A stretch of 64,000 nt of DNA. It comes from Ligilactobacillus ceti DSM 22408. GTDB taxonomy: Bacteria; Bacillota; Bacilli; Lactobacillales; Lactobacillaceae. The translations under genes and the position numbers were made by a program. The stretch spans positions 516,159 through 580,158 of the forward strand of contig NZ_KE383993.1 of the NCBI RefSeq assembly GCF_000423245.1, given 5' to 3'. This document shows positions 19,481 to 24,758 of this stretch, one piece after another. The notes under the pieces are model-generated. The model was not told the DNA's origin. It saw only the letters and a program-made list of their open reading frames with translations, and searched no databases. The number at the start of each line of letters is the position of its first letter. The stretch's first letter is position 1.

Positions 19481-19488
19481 ATTATCAT
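19343..19488 (-). CDS. Putative frameshifted peptide B (array I)
   Basis: ATG at 19488 has GGGAGG about 12 nt upstream and starts a 24-codon ORF. The A6G run gives a textbook slippery A-AAA-AAG at codons 3-5. Shifting back one base there opens the frame to TAA at 19343, giving 48 residues: a polar start (KKEPQGS), then FTEFEIVQI and one hydrophobic helix ending in LLK. That downstream frame is conserved with copy II but has no start codon of its own after the in-frame stop at about 19494. Right after the slip site the RNA can fold (GAGCCT/AGGCTC). Translation by -1 frameshift is inferred. Confidence 0.5.
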
Positions 19489-19580
19489 ATACTGCTTACG
19501 CCTCCCTTCTTATTTTATTGATATAGCCATTTCATTCAATTAATTAAAAAAACAGTGTTTCGTCCATAATCATAATGTGG

Positions 19581-19700
19581 TTAACTATTTTCTAACATAT
19601 TTTTTCTATCTTGAAGTAATTGTTCAATTTCTTCTAAATCTTCTAATGTGGCTAATTTTTTGATAAAATTACGGCACGTTGAACGTCTATTTAAATATTG
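19581..19700 (-). pseudogene. 3' remnant of the 61-residue protein C
   Basis: The last 40 codons (YLNRRSTCRNFI to MLENS) of the intact gene at 21080-21265 are preserved with no start. The 5' part has been replaced by the peptide F gene, whose stop TAG lies inside the remnant. This marks a recombination breakpoint near 19700. Confidence 0.75.
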
Positions 19701-19770
19701 TATACATTGTAGCCAACCATAACAATATCAGCGCCACTATTCTAAGCAATTCATGTTTATCTAATTTCAT
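19687..19770 (-). CDS. 27-residue hydrophobic peptide F, second peptide of module E-F (array I)
   Basis: ATG at 19770, GAGG seven nt upstream, stop at 19687. MKLDKHELLRIVAL is followed by LLWLATMYTIFK; the WLATM core matches the 28-residue peptide at 37027-37113 (SLWLATMFAIL), so this is a real family. A single membrane helix is expected. Antisense promoter -35 coincides with the start codon. Confidence 0.55.
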   Translation of the reverse strand: MKLDKHELLRIVALILLWLATMYTIFK

Positions 19771-19793
19771 TTTATCCTCATTTTTGATACAAT
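19765..19793 (+). promoter_or_regulatory. Antisense promoter on peptide F start
   Basis: TTTCAT (19765-19770), 17 nt, TG at 19785-19786 and TACAAT (19788-19793). Confidence 0.6.
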
Positions 19794-19799
19794 TGAATT

Positions 19800-19933
19800 G
19801 AGTATTAACTCAATAAATAAATTAACCACGCGGTTATGATTGCTAAGATTGATAGAACATTTGACAAACTCATCAATCTGTGTGGTTTTTCAATTAAGAT
19901 GATAACGATTTTCATTTCGTTATCGTCTTTTTT
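19800..19933 (+). ncRNA. Putative antisense RNA to peptide E (array I)
   Basis: About 134 nt. A 5' hairpin (TTGAGT/ACTCAA at 19797-19814) and a 3' terminator hairpin (GATAACGA/TCGTTATC with outer pairs, then T6) bracket it. It is complementary to nearly all of peptide E. Confidence 0.55.
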
Positions 19934-19945
19934 ATTTTTGTTCAA
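19805..19945 (-). CDS. 46-residue peptide E (array I)
   Basis: TTG at 19945 to TAA at 19805. The N-terminus NKNKKDDNE is polar and is encoded by an A-rich run that doubles as the antisense terminator; a predicted helix ends with ITAWLIYLLS. Homologous to the 51-residue peptide at 37179-37334 (shared KKDDN and AWLI motifs), which supports the reading. No clear ribosome-binding site; it begins 7 nt after the peptide D stop, so reinitiation is possible. Confidence 0.5.
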   Translation of the reverse strand: MNKNKKDDNEMKIVIILIEKPHRLMSLSNVLSILAIITAWLIYLLS

Positions 19946-19952
19946 TAACAAT

Positions 19953-20063
19953 TTAAGTCAATAATTTATAAATTATAACCCCAAGCACAATTAATGATCC
20001 TGTACTAAGTAACGCTTCTTTCCAAGTTGCTAATCTTATGTCTACTTTTAATTTACCTTTCAT
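19953..20063 (-). CDS. 36-residue hydrophobic peptide D, second peptide of module J-D (array I)
   Basis: ATG at 20063 to TAA at 19953. MKGKLKVDIRLATW then a membrane helix (SLIVLGVIIYKLL). The copy at 21427-21537 is identical except for one Leu/Phe change. No Shine-Dalgarno sequence. The antisense promoter -35 overlaps the start codon. Confidence 0.5.
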   Translation of the reverse strand: MKGKLKVDIRLATWKEALLSTGSLIVLGVIIYKLLT

Positions 20064-20086
20064 AATAAAGTGATATCTGTTAAAAT
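20058..20086 (+). promoter_or_regulatory. Antisense promoter on peptide D start (array I)
   Basis: TTTCAT (20058-20063), 17 nt, TG at 20078-20079 and TAAAAT (20081-20086). Confidence 0.6.
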
Positions 20087-20092
20087 TTAGGT

Positions 20093-20227
20093 ACACAAAG
20101 CAAGGGTTTTATTAGCCACTTACTTTGCTAATTGGTTATCTATCCCAACTATATGTTATTGATAAGCTTAGAAAAATCACGGTGATTTCGAATGTTAAAG
20201 TGATTTCTTCTGAGCTTATTTTATTTC
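20093..20227 (+). ncRNA. Putative antisense RNA to peptide J (array I)
   Basis: About 135 nt, from the promoter at 20058-20086 to a long hairpin (ATAAGCT...AGCTTAT) followed by a weak TTATTTTATTT tail. The 5' end can pair CAAAGCAAG with CTTACTTTG (one mismatch). Confidence 0.45.
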
Positions 20228-20242
20228 AATAGATATCACCAT
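20136..20242 (-). CDS. Putative frameshifted peptide J (array I)
   Basis: ATG at 20242 is preceded by AAAGGTGG and opens only an 8-codon ORF that ends at TAA inside AAATAAAATAAG. The -1 frame then continues to TAA at 20136 (SSEEITLTFEI then VIFLSLS) and is kept open in the array II copy (21610-21716). As with peptide B there is no start codon in that frame between its upstream stop and the conserved part. A 35-residue fusion would result from a -1 slip on the A4 run. Speculative. Confidence 0.35.
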
Positions 20243-20273
20243 CACACCACCTTTTATTTATTAATCCAAACTA

Positions 20274-20303
20274 ATATTAACATATCAACTACACTTTTAT
20301 CAA
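20274..20303 (-). promoter_or_regulatory. Promoter of peptide array I
   Basis: TTGATA (20298-20303), 18-nt spacer and TAATAT (20274-20279) with TG in the extended -10 position. The same element stands at 21748-21777 before array II. Confidence 0.6.
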
Positions 20304-20325
20304 AGTTCACTTACCAATAATATTT

Positions 20326-20345
20326 AACTTTAATGCATTAAAGTT
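20326..20345. promoter_or_regulatory. 20-bp perfect palindrome upstream of array I
   Basis: AACTTTAATGCATTAAAGTT is a perfect palindrome about 25 bp upstream of the array I -35. The array II equivalent has lost the symmetry (ends in TTTT). It could be an operator. Confidence 0.4.
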
Positions 20346-20353
20346 TTTCTGTA

Positions 20354-20387
20354 TCAAAAAAGCACTCACTAGTTAGTGAATGCTTTA
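20354..20387 (-). terminator. Terminator after acidic peptide gene H1
   Basis: AAAGCATTCACTA and TAGTGAGTGCTTT pair, with a T6 tail on the minus strand. Confidence 0.85.
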
Positions 20388-20393
20388 GTATTT

Positions 20394-20576
20394 TTATTTT
20401 TCATTTTTGCTAATATTATACATGTATTCAATAATAAAATCCTCTTCTTCTTCTGTTAAAATTTTAAAAGGGTTAGGCGTTTCAATATCACATTCATTTT
20501 CTATCCCAAAACCTTGAGTATAAGTCACAAAATCAAACCCTAATTTTTTATCAATGCTTTCCTTTGTAACTTTCAT
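20394..20576 (-). CDS. Small acidic protein H1
   Basis: 60 residues from the ATG at 20576, preceded by GGGGTGA. MKVTKESIDKKLGFDF, a Cys-Asp pair (NECDIETP) and EEEDFIIEYMYN near the C-terminus. Paralogues H2 (22191-22376) and H3 (22573-22773) share the first 15 residues exactly and the acidic C-terminal helix. Function unknown; size, charge and context would fit an immunity or antitoxin-like protein but nothing proves it. An extended -10 (TGTTACAAT, 20611-20619) lies upstream. Confidence 0.75.
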   Translation of the reverse strand: MKVTKESIDKKLGFDFVTYTQGFGIENECDIETPNPFKILTEEEEDFIIEYMYNISKNEK

Positions 20577-20610
20577 ACTAATCACCCCAATATAGATTAT
20601 TATCATCTTA

Positions 20611-20619
20611 ATTGTAACA
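20611..20619 (-). promoter_or_regulatory. Extended -10 promoter of H1
   Basis: TGTTACAAT on the minus strand. The 73-bp leader of H1 is nearly identical to that of H3, including this element. Confidence 0.4.
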
Positions 20620-20702
20620 CCAAAACAAGTCGAAAAAACATATCTATGTTAACCAGAATCTATTAGTTAACAATGAAGTTTAAGTTAGTCAAATTCATAA
20701 TT

Positions 20703-20789
20703 TTATTTGAATAATATTAATACCAAAACAATTAATGTTGCGATTGAAAGAATTAAGTTAACAATCGATAATTTTAGTGTGAGTTTCAT
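20703..20789 (-). CDS. 28-residue hydrophobic peptide A' (array II)
   Basis: Second copy of peptide A: MKLTLKLSI start, then a hydrophobic helix ending VLILFK. Same lack of ribosome-binding site and same antisense promoter on its start codon. Confidence 0.5.
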   Translation of the reverse strand: MKLTLKLSIVNLILSIATLIVLVLILFK

Positions 20790-20812
20790 TTTTAGGCAGA
20801 TTATGATAATAT
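20784..20812 (+). promoter_or_regulatory. Antisense promoter on peptide A' start
   Basis: TTTCAT (20784-20789), 17 nt, TG at 20804-20805 and TAATAT (20807-20812). Confidence 0.6.
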
Positions 20813-20818
20813 AAAGAT

Positions 20819-20981
20819 ATAAAGGGGCGTTAACCCCTTCGCATTACCTTAATAGTGATATAATACCAACTATTAAAGATAATAAACCAATAATCACTGA
20901 AATGATTTGTAATTTAATTTGTACAATTTCAAATTCAGTGAATTGAGCCTTAGGTTTGTCCGAACCTTGAGGCTCTTTTTT
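20819..20981 (+). ncRNA. Putative antisense RNA to peptide B' (array II)
   Basis: Second copy of the RNA at 19318-19480. The 5' stem is AAGGGG/CCCCTT and the 3' terminator stem GAGCCT/AGGCTC plus T6 is unchanged. Confidence 0.55.
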
Positions 20982-20989
20982 ATTATCAT
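20844..20989 (-). CDS. Putative frameshifted peptide B' (array II)
   Basis: Same layout as peptide B: ATG at 20989 with GGGAGG upstream, the slippery A-AAA-AAG, the adjacent hairpin, and a -1 frame running to TAA at 20844. About 15 substitutions separate it from B. In the -1 frame seven are silent and most others conservative (R/K, F/I, M/L, K/R), and no stop or indel is introduced, whereas the ATG frame ends at different places in the two copies. Confidence 0.5.
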
Positions 20990-21079
20990 ATACTGCTCAC
21001 GCCTCCCTTCTTATTTTATTGATATAGCAATTTCATTCAATTAATTAAAAAACAGCGTTTCGTCATAATCATAATGTGG

Positions 21080-21265
21080 TTAACTATTTTCTAACATATT
21101 TTTTCTATCTTGAAGTAATTGTTCAATTTCTTCTAAATCTTCTAATGTGGCTAATTTTTTGATAAAATTACGGCACGTTGAACGTCTATTTAAATATTGT
21201 TTTCTTTCTTTATTTGCATTATCCCATTTAAGATTAGCTTTCTTTTTGGATTCAGTTACCGCCAT
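21080..21265 (-). CDS. Small basic-acidic helical protein C
   Basis: 61 residues from the ATG at 21265, with AGGAG eight nt upstream. MAVTESKKKANLKW, then NKERKQYLNRRSTCR and an acidic helix LEDLEEIEQLL. It resembles small proteins of this layout that I have seen annotated as hypothetical on LAB plasmids and phages, but I cannot name a family. It follows peptide G by 11 nt and is probably coupled to it. A 3' remnant of another copy lies at 19581-19700. Confidence 0.7.
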   Translation of the reverse strand: MAVTESKKKANLKWDNANKERKQYLNRRSTCRNFIKKLATLEDLEEIEQLLQDRKNMLENS

Positions 21266-21276
21266 GTTTATCACTC

Positions 21277-21360
21277 CTATTTCAAGAATATATACATTAA
21301 CAACAATATAATATTAAGAATTTGTAGAGCTATAATATATGTTGTTTTGTCTTTTTTCAT
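21277..21360 (-). CDS. 27-residue hydrophobic peptide G
   Basis: ATG at 21360 with a perfect AGGAGG eight nt upstream, TAG at 21277. MKKDKTTYIIALQ followed by a membrane helix ending YIFLK. Unlike peptides A, D and F it has a strong ribosome-binding site and no antisense promoter on its start. It occupies the position of E-F in array I and is followed by gene C, suggesting a G-C pair (possibly toxin-antitoxin-like). Confidence 0.6.
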   Translation of the reverse strand: MKKDKTTYIIALQILNIILLLMYIFLK

Positions 21361-21426
21361 AATATCATCCTCCTAATTCAATTAAAAAATCTCATGTTTA
21401 CTATCTATTGTTTGTTCAATAACAAT

Positions 21427-21537
21427 TTAAGTAAATAATTTATAAATTATAACCCCAAGCACAATTAATGATCCTGTACTAAGTAACGCTTCTTTCCACG
21501 TTGCTAATCTTATGTCTACTTTTAATTTACCTTTCAT
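21427..21537 (-). CDS. 36-residue hydrophobic peptide D' (array II)
   Basis: Copy of peptide D with one Leu-to-Phe change. The downstream TTGAACAAA start of peptide E is followed here by CAATAG, so E is deleted in this array. Confidence 0.5.
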   Translation of the reverse strand: MKGKLKVDIRLATWKEALLSTGSLIVLGVIIYKLFT

Positions 21538-21560
21538 AATAAAGTGATATCTGTTAAAAT
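21532..21560 (+). promoter_or_regulatory. Antisense promoter on peptide D' start
   Basis: TTTCAT (21532-21537), 17 nt, TGt and TAAAAT (21555-21560). Confidence 0.6.
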
Positions 21561-21566
21561 TTAGGT

Positions 21567-21701
21567 ACACAAAGCAAGGGATTTTTTAACCACTTACTTT
21601 GCTAATTGGTTATCTATCCCAACTATATTCTAACGATAAGCTTAGAAAAATCACGTTGATTTCGAATGTTAAAGTGATTTCTTCTGAGCTTATTTTATTT
21701 C
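21567..21701 (+). ncRNA. Putative antisense RNA to peptide J' (array II)
   Basis: Copy of the RNA at 20093-20227 with the same 5' stem and 3' hairpin. Confidence 0.45.
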
Positions 21702-21716
21702 AATAGATATCACCAT
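21610..21716 (-). CDS. Putative frameshifted peptide J' (array II)
   Basis: Copy of peptide J. ATG at 21716 opens the same 8-codon ORF; the -1 frame stays open to 21610, with Thr-to-Asn and Ile-Thr to Leu-Glu changes near the end. The ribosome-binding site is weaker here (TGTGG instead of GGTGG). Confidence 0.35.
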
Positions 21717-21747
21717 CACACCACATTTTATTTATTAATCCAAGCTA

Positions 21748-21777
21748 ATATTAACATATCAACCACACTTTTATCAA
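21748..21777 (-). promoter_or_regulatory. Promoter of peptide array II
   Basis: TTGATA (21772-21777), 18 nt, TAATAT (21748-21753), identical in layout to array I. Confidence 0.6.
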
Positions 21778-21828
21778 AGTTACCTTATCAATAATATTTA
21801 ACTTTAATGCATTAATTTTTTCTGTATC

Positions 21829-21861
21829 AAAAAAAGCACCCACAAAAAGTGAATGCTTTTA
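21829..21861 (-). terminator. Terminator of the tRNA-like RNA / H remnant
   Basis: AAAGCATTCACTTTTTGTGGGTGCTTTTTTT on the minus strand: a GCA(T/C)CCAC-type stem with a T7 tail, matching the H1 terminator. (Stem arms GCATTCAC and GTGGGTGC include G-T pairs.). Confidence 0.75.
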
Positions 21862-22050
21862 AATTATTGATTCTTTGTCGTTCTTTCTTAGGTTATACCT
21901 GTATTCGAGAATACATTATTCCAAGATCTACAAAAGAGTACAGTGTTCTTACATACACATTTTTAAACACAACGTGGGAATCGAACCCACCAAGAAGCCT
22001 TTCTTTTGTGTTCTTTTAAGTACAAGGTGGTTGTACTCAACTAACTTACA
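21835..22050 (-). ncRNA. Putative structured RNA with tRNA-like acceptor/T-arm
   Basis: A promoter at 22057-22086 and a terminator at 21829-21861 bound a transcript of roughly 215 nt without a convincing ORF. In it are a hairpin AGTACAA-CCACC-TTGTACT, then AACACAA, a small hairpin AAGAA-AGGC-TTCTT, a consensus T arm GTGGG-TTCGATT-CCCAC, and TTGTGTT, which pairs with the AACACAA. This is a tRNA acceptor plus T arm with D and anticodon arms replaced by one short hairpin. The CCACC loop can pair with GGTGG at the T-stem, and a GAGTACA/TGTACTC pairing could enclose the whole. It could instead be an old tRNA fragment or attachment-site remnant. Confidence 0.5.
21864..21912 (-). pseudogene. 3' remnant of an H-family gene
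   Basis: The frame LEYRYNLRKNDKESII then TAA matches the end of H2 (EYMYNLRKNDKK). The 5' three-quarters of the gene is gone and replaced by the putative tRNA-like RNA, which would use the old H terminator. Confidence 0.7.
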
Positions 22051-22056
22051 ATAACT

Positions 22057-22086
22057 ATATTACACTATATTCTACATGATTATCAA
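22057..22086 (-). promoter_or_regulatory. Promoter of the tRNA-like RNA
   Basis: TTGATA (22081-22086), 18 nt, TAATAT (22057-22062); the start would be near 22050. Confidence 0.55.
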
Positions 22087-22190
22087 TATATCTACTGAAA
22101 TTCATCAATTTTTTTATTTTAATCAAAACTGATAAATTTTTATAACCTTTTGCCCATTCTAGAATAATCATATTGTTATGAGTGAGTACT

Positions 22191-22376
22191 TTATTTTTTA
22201 TCGTTCTTTCTTAAGTTATACATATACTCAATAATAAAATCTTCTTCTTCACTTGTGAGTCCTACAAAAGGGTCAGGTGTTTCTACATCACATTCAGTAC
22301 CTAATCTACATCCTGAACTGTACGTAACAAAATCAAATCCTAATTTTTTATCAATGCTTTCTTTTGTAACTTTCAT
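22191..22376 (-). CDS. Small acidic protein H2
   Basis: 61 residues from the ATG at 22376, with GAGGTGA seven nt upstream. Same MKVTKESIDKKLGFDF start as H1 and H3, the middle diverged (SSGCRLGTECDVETP), the end EEEDFIIEYMYNLRK. See H1 for the family. No obvious terminator follows directly. Confidence 0.75.
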   Translation of the reverse strand: MKVTKESIDKKLGFDFVTYSSGCRLGTECDVETPDPFVGLTSEEEDFIIEYMYNLRKNDKK

Positions 22377-22389
22377 TAAAATCACCTCG

Positions 22390-22560
22390 CTACGATTTAA
22401 AACAAACAACCTTGTTATAAGTAATTGTATTCACATATTCATTTAAATCAAAATTATAAATATCATACGTTACAAATTGATCATCATTACTTACCAGTGT
22501 CTACCATCATTTAATTTAATCACCTTAACCCATTTTGAATAAATATTTTTATATTTTTAA
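22390..22560 (-). pseudogene. Degraded gene fragment
   Basis: Two overlapping frames look coding but do not join: KWVKVIKLNDGRHW in one frame, then VSNDDQFVTYDIYNF and NEYVNTITYNKVV in another, ending at TAG 22390. A single-base indel near 22490 would merge them. No start or ribosome-binding site. Probably the tail of a lost protein gene of the island. Confidence 0.4.
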
Positions 22561-22572
22561 TCAGTAGATAAT

Positions 22573-22773
22573 CTATTTTTCCTGGATTTTTGACATTTGT
22601 TTAAGCTTTAAGTCTATCAAATAATCAGTTACAAAATCTAATTCATCATCATCTAACACATCGAATGGATTCATCGGAATGATATCACACTCTTGTTCTA
22701 TGCCATATTTAGACGGATAATCTGTCCAATCAAACCCTAATTTTTTATCAATGCTTTCCTTTGTAACTTTCAT
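22573..22773 (-). CDS. Small acidic protein H3
   Basis: 66 residues from the ATG at 22773, ribosome-binding site GGGGTGA. Shares the first 15 residues and the Cys-Asp-Ile motif with H1, but has the more diverged C-terminal half (DDDELDFVTDYLIDL). The leader sequence (22774-22846) is almost identical to the H1 leader, showing a segmental duplication. Confidence 0.75.
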   Translation of the reverse strand: MKVTKESIDKKLGFDWTDYPSKYGIEQECDIIPMNPFDVLDDDELDFVTDYLIDLKLKQMSKIQEK

Positions 22774-22902
22774 ACTAATCACCCCAATATAGATTATTAT
22801 CATCTTAATTGTAACATCAAAACAAGTCGAAAAAACATATCTGTCCTGGATTCTTTAGCTAAACACTGCTGATTTTTCCACTTTTTGAATAATGAAAACC
22901 AA

Positions 22903-22952
22903 AATAAAAAAGCACTACACAAAAATTGTTTTACCAACATTTGTGTAGTGCA
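22903..22952 (-). terminator. Terminator of era
   Basis: TGCACTACACAAA and TTTGTGTAGTGC form a 12-bp stem followed by T-rich sequence on the minus strand. Confidence 0.85.
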
Positions 22953-22962
22953 TCATTATTTT

Positions 22963-23865
22963 TTAATAATCATCTTGCTTATAGCCAAAGGAAGCTAAAT
23001 CAATTTTACGATCTTTCCAGTTAGGTTGAACTTTAACCCAAAGTTCTAGATATACTTTATCACCTAACATGAGCTCGATATCTTTTCTAGCTAGCACACC
23101 GATTTTCTTCAACATGCTACCGCCTTTACCGATAATGATCCCTTTTTGACTCTTACGTTCTACCATGATCGTTGCTTGGATCAAGACTTTTTCTTCATCT
23201 TCACGCGCAATTCGTTCCACCACAACAGCTACAGAGTGCGGAATTTCTTCACGTGTTAAGTGTAAAACTTTTTCACGAATTAACTCACTTGCGATAAAAC
23301 GTTCCGGGTGATCAGTAATTTGATCTTCTGGATAGAATTGTGGTCCTTCAGGTAAATCATTAATTAAACAATCTACTAATTCAGGACAGTTATTTCCTTC
23401 TAAAGCAGAAATTGGGAAAATTTCTTTATAATCTAAAGTTTGACGATAATCATCCATAATTTCTAGTAAACGATCTGGATGAATTTGATCAATTTTATTA
23501 ATTACCAAATAAATTGGTTTTTTAACATTTTTAAGTCTTTCAATAATGAAATTATCACCAGGTCCACGTTTTTGAGTTGCATTGACCATAAATAAAATCG
23601 CATCGACTTCATTTAAAGTTGATAAGGCAGATTCCACCATAAAATCACCTAAGCGACTTTTTGGTTTATGAATCCCTGGAGTATCGATGAAAATAATTTG
23701 TGCATCATCAGAAGTATAGATACCTTGAATCTTATTACGCGTTGTTTGCGCTTTATCACTCATAATGGCAATTTTTTGTCCTACCACACGGTTTAAAAAT
23801 GTTGATTTACCAACATTCGGACGGCCTAAAATCGCTACAAAGCCGGAATGAAATTCTTTATTCAT
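22963..23865 (-). CDS. era: GTPase Era
   Basis: 300 residues. G1 GRPNVGKST near residue 15, G2/G3 region DTPGIHKP near residue 62, G4 NKID near residue 124, and the C-terminal KH domain with [16 protein letters not shown] near residue 230. Era binds the 3' end of 16S rRNA in 30S assembly. It is the last gene of the phoH-ybeY-dgkA-era run. In relatives recO follows directly. Confidence 0.97.
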   Translation of the reverse strand: MNKEFHSGFVAILGRPNVGKSTFLNRVVGQKIAIMSDKAQTTRNKIQGIYTSDDAQIIFIDTPGIHKPKSRLGDFMVESALSTLNEVDAILFMVNATQKRGPGDNFIIERLKNVKKPIYLVINKIDQIHPDRLLEIMDDYRQTLDYKEIFPISALEGNNCPELVDCLINDLPEGPQFYPEDQITDHPERFIASELIREKVLHLTREEIPHSVAVVVERIAREDEEKVLIQATIMVERKSQKGIIIGKGGSMLKKIGVLARKDIELMLGDKVYLELWVKVQPNWKDRKIDLASFGYKQDDY

Positions 23866-23894
23866 TTATTATATCCCTTTCATAGTGCTTAGTT

Positions 23895-24284
23895 TCAAAA
23901 CCAAGCTAACACTTTCGGCAAAAGAATAACCGCCGCAATAATCAATGAGAAAATCGCCGCAATCAAGACAGCACCCGCTGCCATATCTTTTGCTTTTTTA
24001 GCTAACGGATGTTTTTGATAATCCGTCGCCAAATCAACAACACTTTCAATTGCAGAATTAATCACTTCTGTAATTAAAACAATACTAATACTTAATAATA
24101 ACCAAAGCCAGTCACTTAAACTAACTTGTAAGACGAAACCTGCAATCACGACCAGGATTACAGCTAAAATATGAAACCGGAAGTTGCGTTCTTCTTTATA
24201 AGCCGTTTTTAAACCTGCTAGGGCATAATAAAACGATTTATAAAAACGCCGATTCTTCCAAATTCGATTATCTTTTGAGTCCAT
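23895..24284 (-). CDS. dgkA: Diacylglycerol/undecaprenol kinase family protein
   Basis: 129 residues from the ATG of MDSKDNRIW, which overlaps the end of ybeY by 17 nt. Three membrane segments and the signature FHILAVILV and ITEVINSAIESVVD (catalytic Glu) of the Gram-positive DgkA family, which phosphorylates undecaprenol. A longer upstream frame in ybeY is not part of the protein. Confidence 0.92.
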   Translation of the reverse strand: MDSKDNRIWKNRRFYKSFYYALAGLKTAYKEERNFRFHILAVILVVIAGFVLQVSLSDWLWLLLSISIVLITEVINSAIESVVDLATDYQKHPLAKKAKDMAAGAVLIAAIFSLIIAAVILLPKVLAWF

Positions 24285-24747
24285 AATTATCCAAGATTTT
24301 ATTTTGTAAAGCAAACATTTCTTTTTCATCTTCGGCGCGCATATGGTCGTATCCGTTGAGATGCAAGAAACCATGGACAACAAGAAAACCTAATTCACGA
24401 TCTCTAGAGTGACCTAGATATTCAGCTTGTTCTGCCACACGATCCATCGAAACCATAATATCACCAATATTTTTCGCTTCGCTAAATTCCATATCTTCTG
24501 GAATAATAATCGGTAAAGCATCGATGTCATCTTCTTCAATCGCAAAACTAATCACATCAGTTTCTTTATCTACTCCACGATATTCTTTATTGATTTTATG
24601 AATAGCTTCATTGTCCATTAATGTAACTGACATTTCTGTATTTTCTGGTAAATCCAATTCTTTACCGGCAAATTCTAAAATATCTTCAATTAACGCAATT
24701 TGTTCTTTTGAAACTTGTTGTGTTTCATCATAGATTTCTAAATCCAT
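24268..24747 (-). CDS. ybeY: Endoribonuclease YbeY (16S rRNA maturation)
   Basis: 159 residues. The zinc motif HGFLHLNGYDH near residue 128 supplies three His ligands. ATG preceded by AAGGGAG. Acts in 16S 3'-end processing and ribosome quality control, consistent with its place beside era. Confidence 0.95.
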   Translation of the reverse strand: MDLEIYDETQQVSKEQIALIEDILEFAGKELDLPENTEMSVTLMDNEAIHKINKEYRGVDKETDVISFAIEEDDIDALPIIIPEDMEFSEAKNIGDIMVSMDRVAEQAEYLGHSRDRELGFLVVHGFLHLNGYDHMRAEDEKEMFALQNKILDNYGLKR

Positions 24748-24758
24748 TAGCGTCTCCC

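Noticed and set aside
19488-19500. A GTA codon as start of peptide B without frameshift
   Set aside because: GTA is not a known efficient start; the well-spaced ATG with GGGAGG is far more likely, although a non-AUG start cannot be fully excluded.
21963-22010. Complete tRNA gene
   Set aside because: T arm and acceptor are present but there is no D arm or anticodon arm of normal size; I report it as tRNA-like only.
24284-24383. N-terminal extension of dgkA by 33 codons
   Set aside because: The extension is the ybeY 3' end read in another frame; DgkA homologues begin near MDSKDNRIW and no ribosome-binding site precedes the earlier start.
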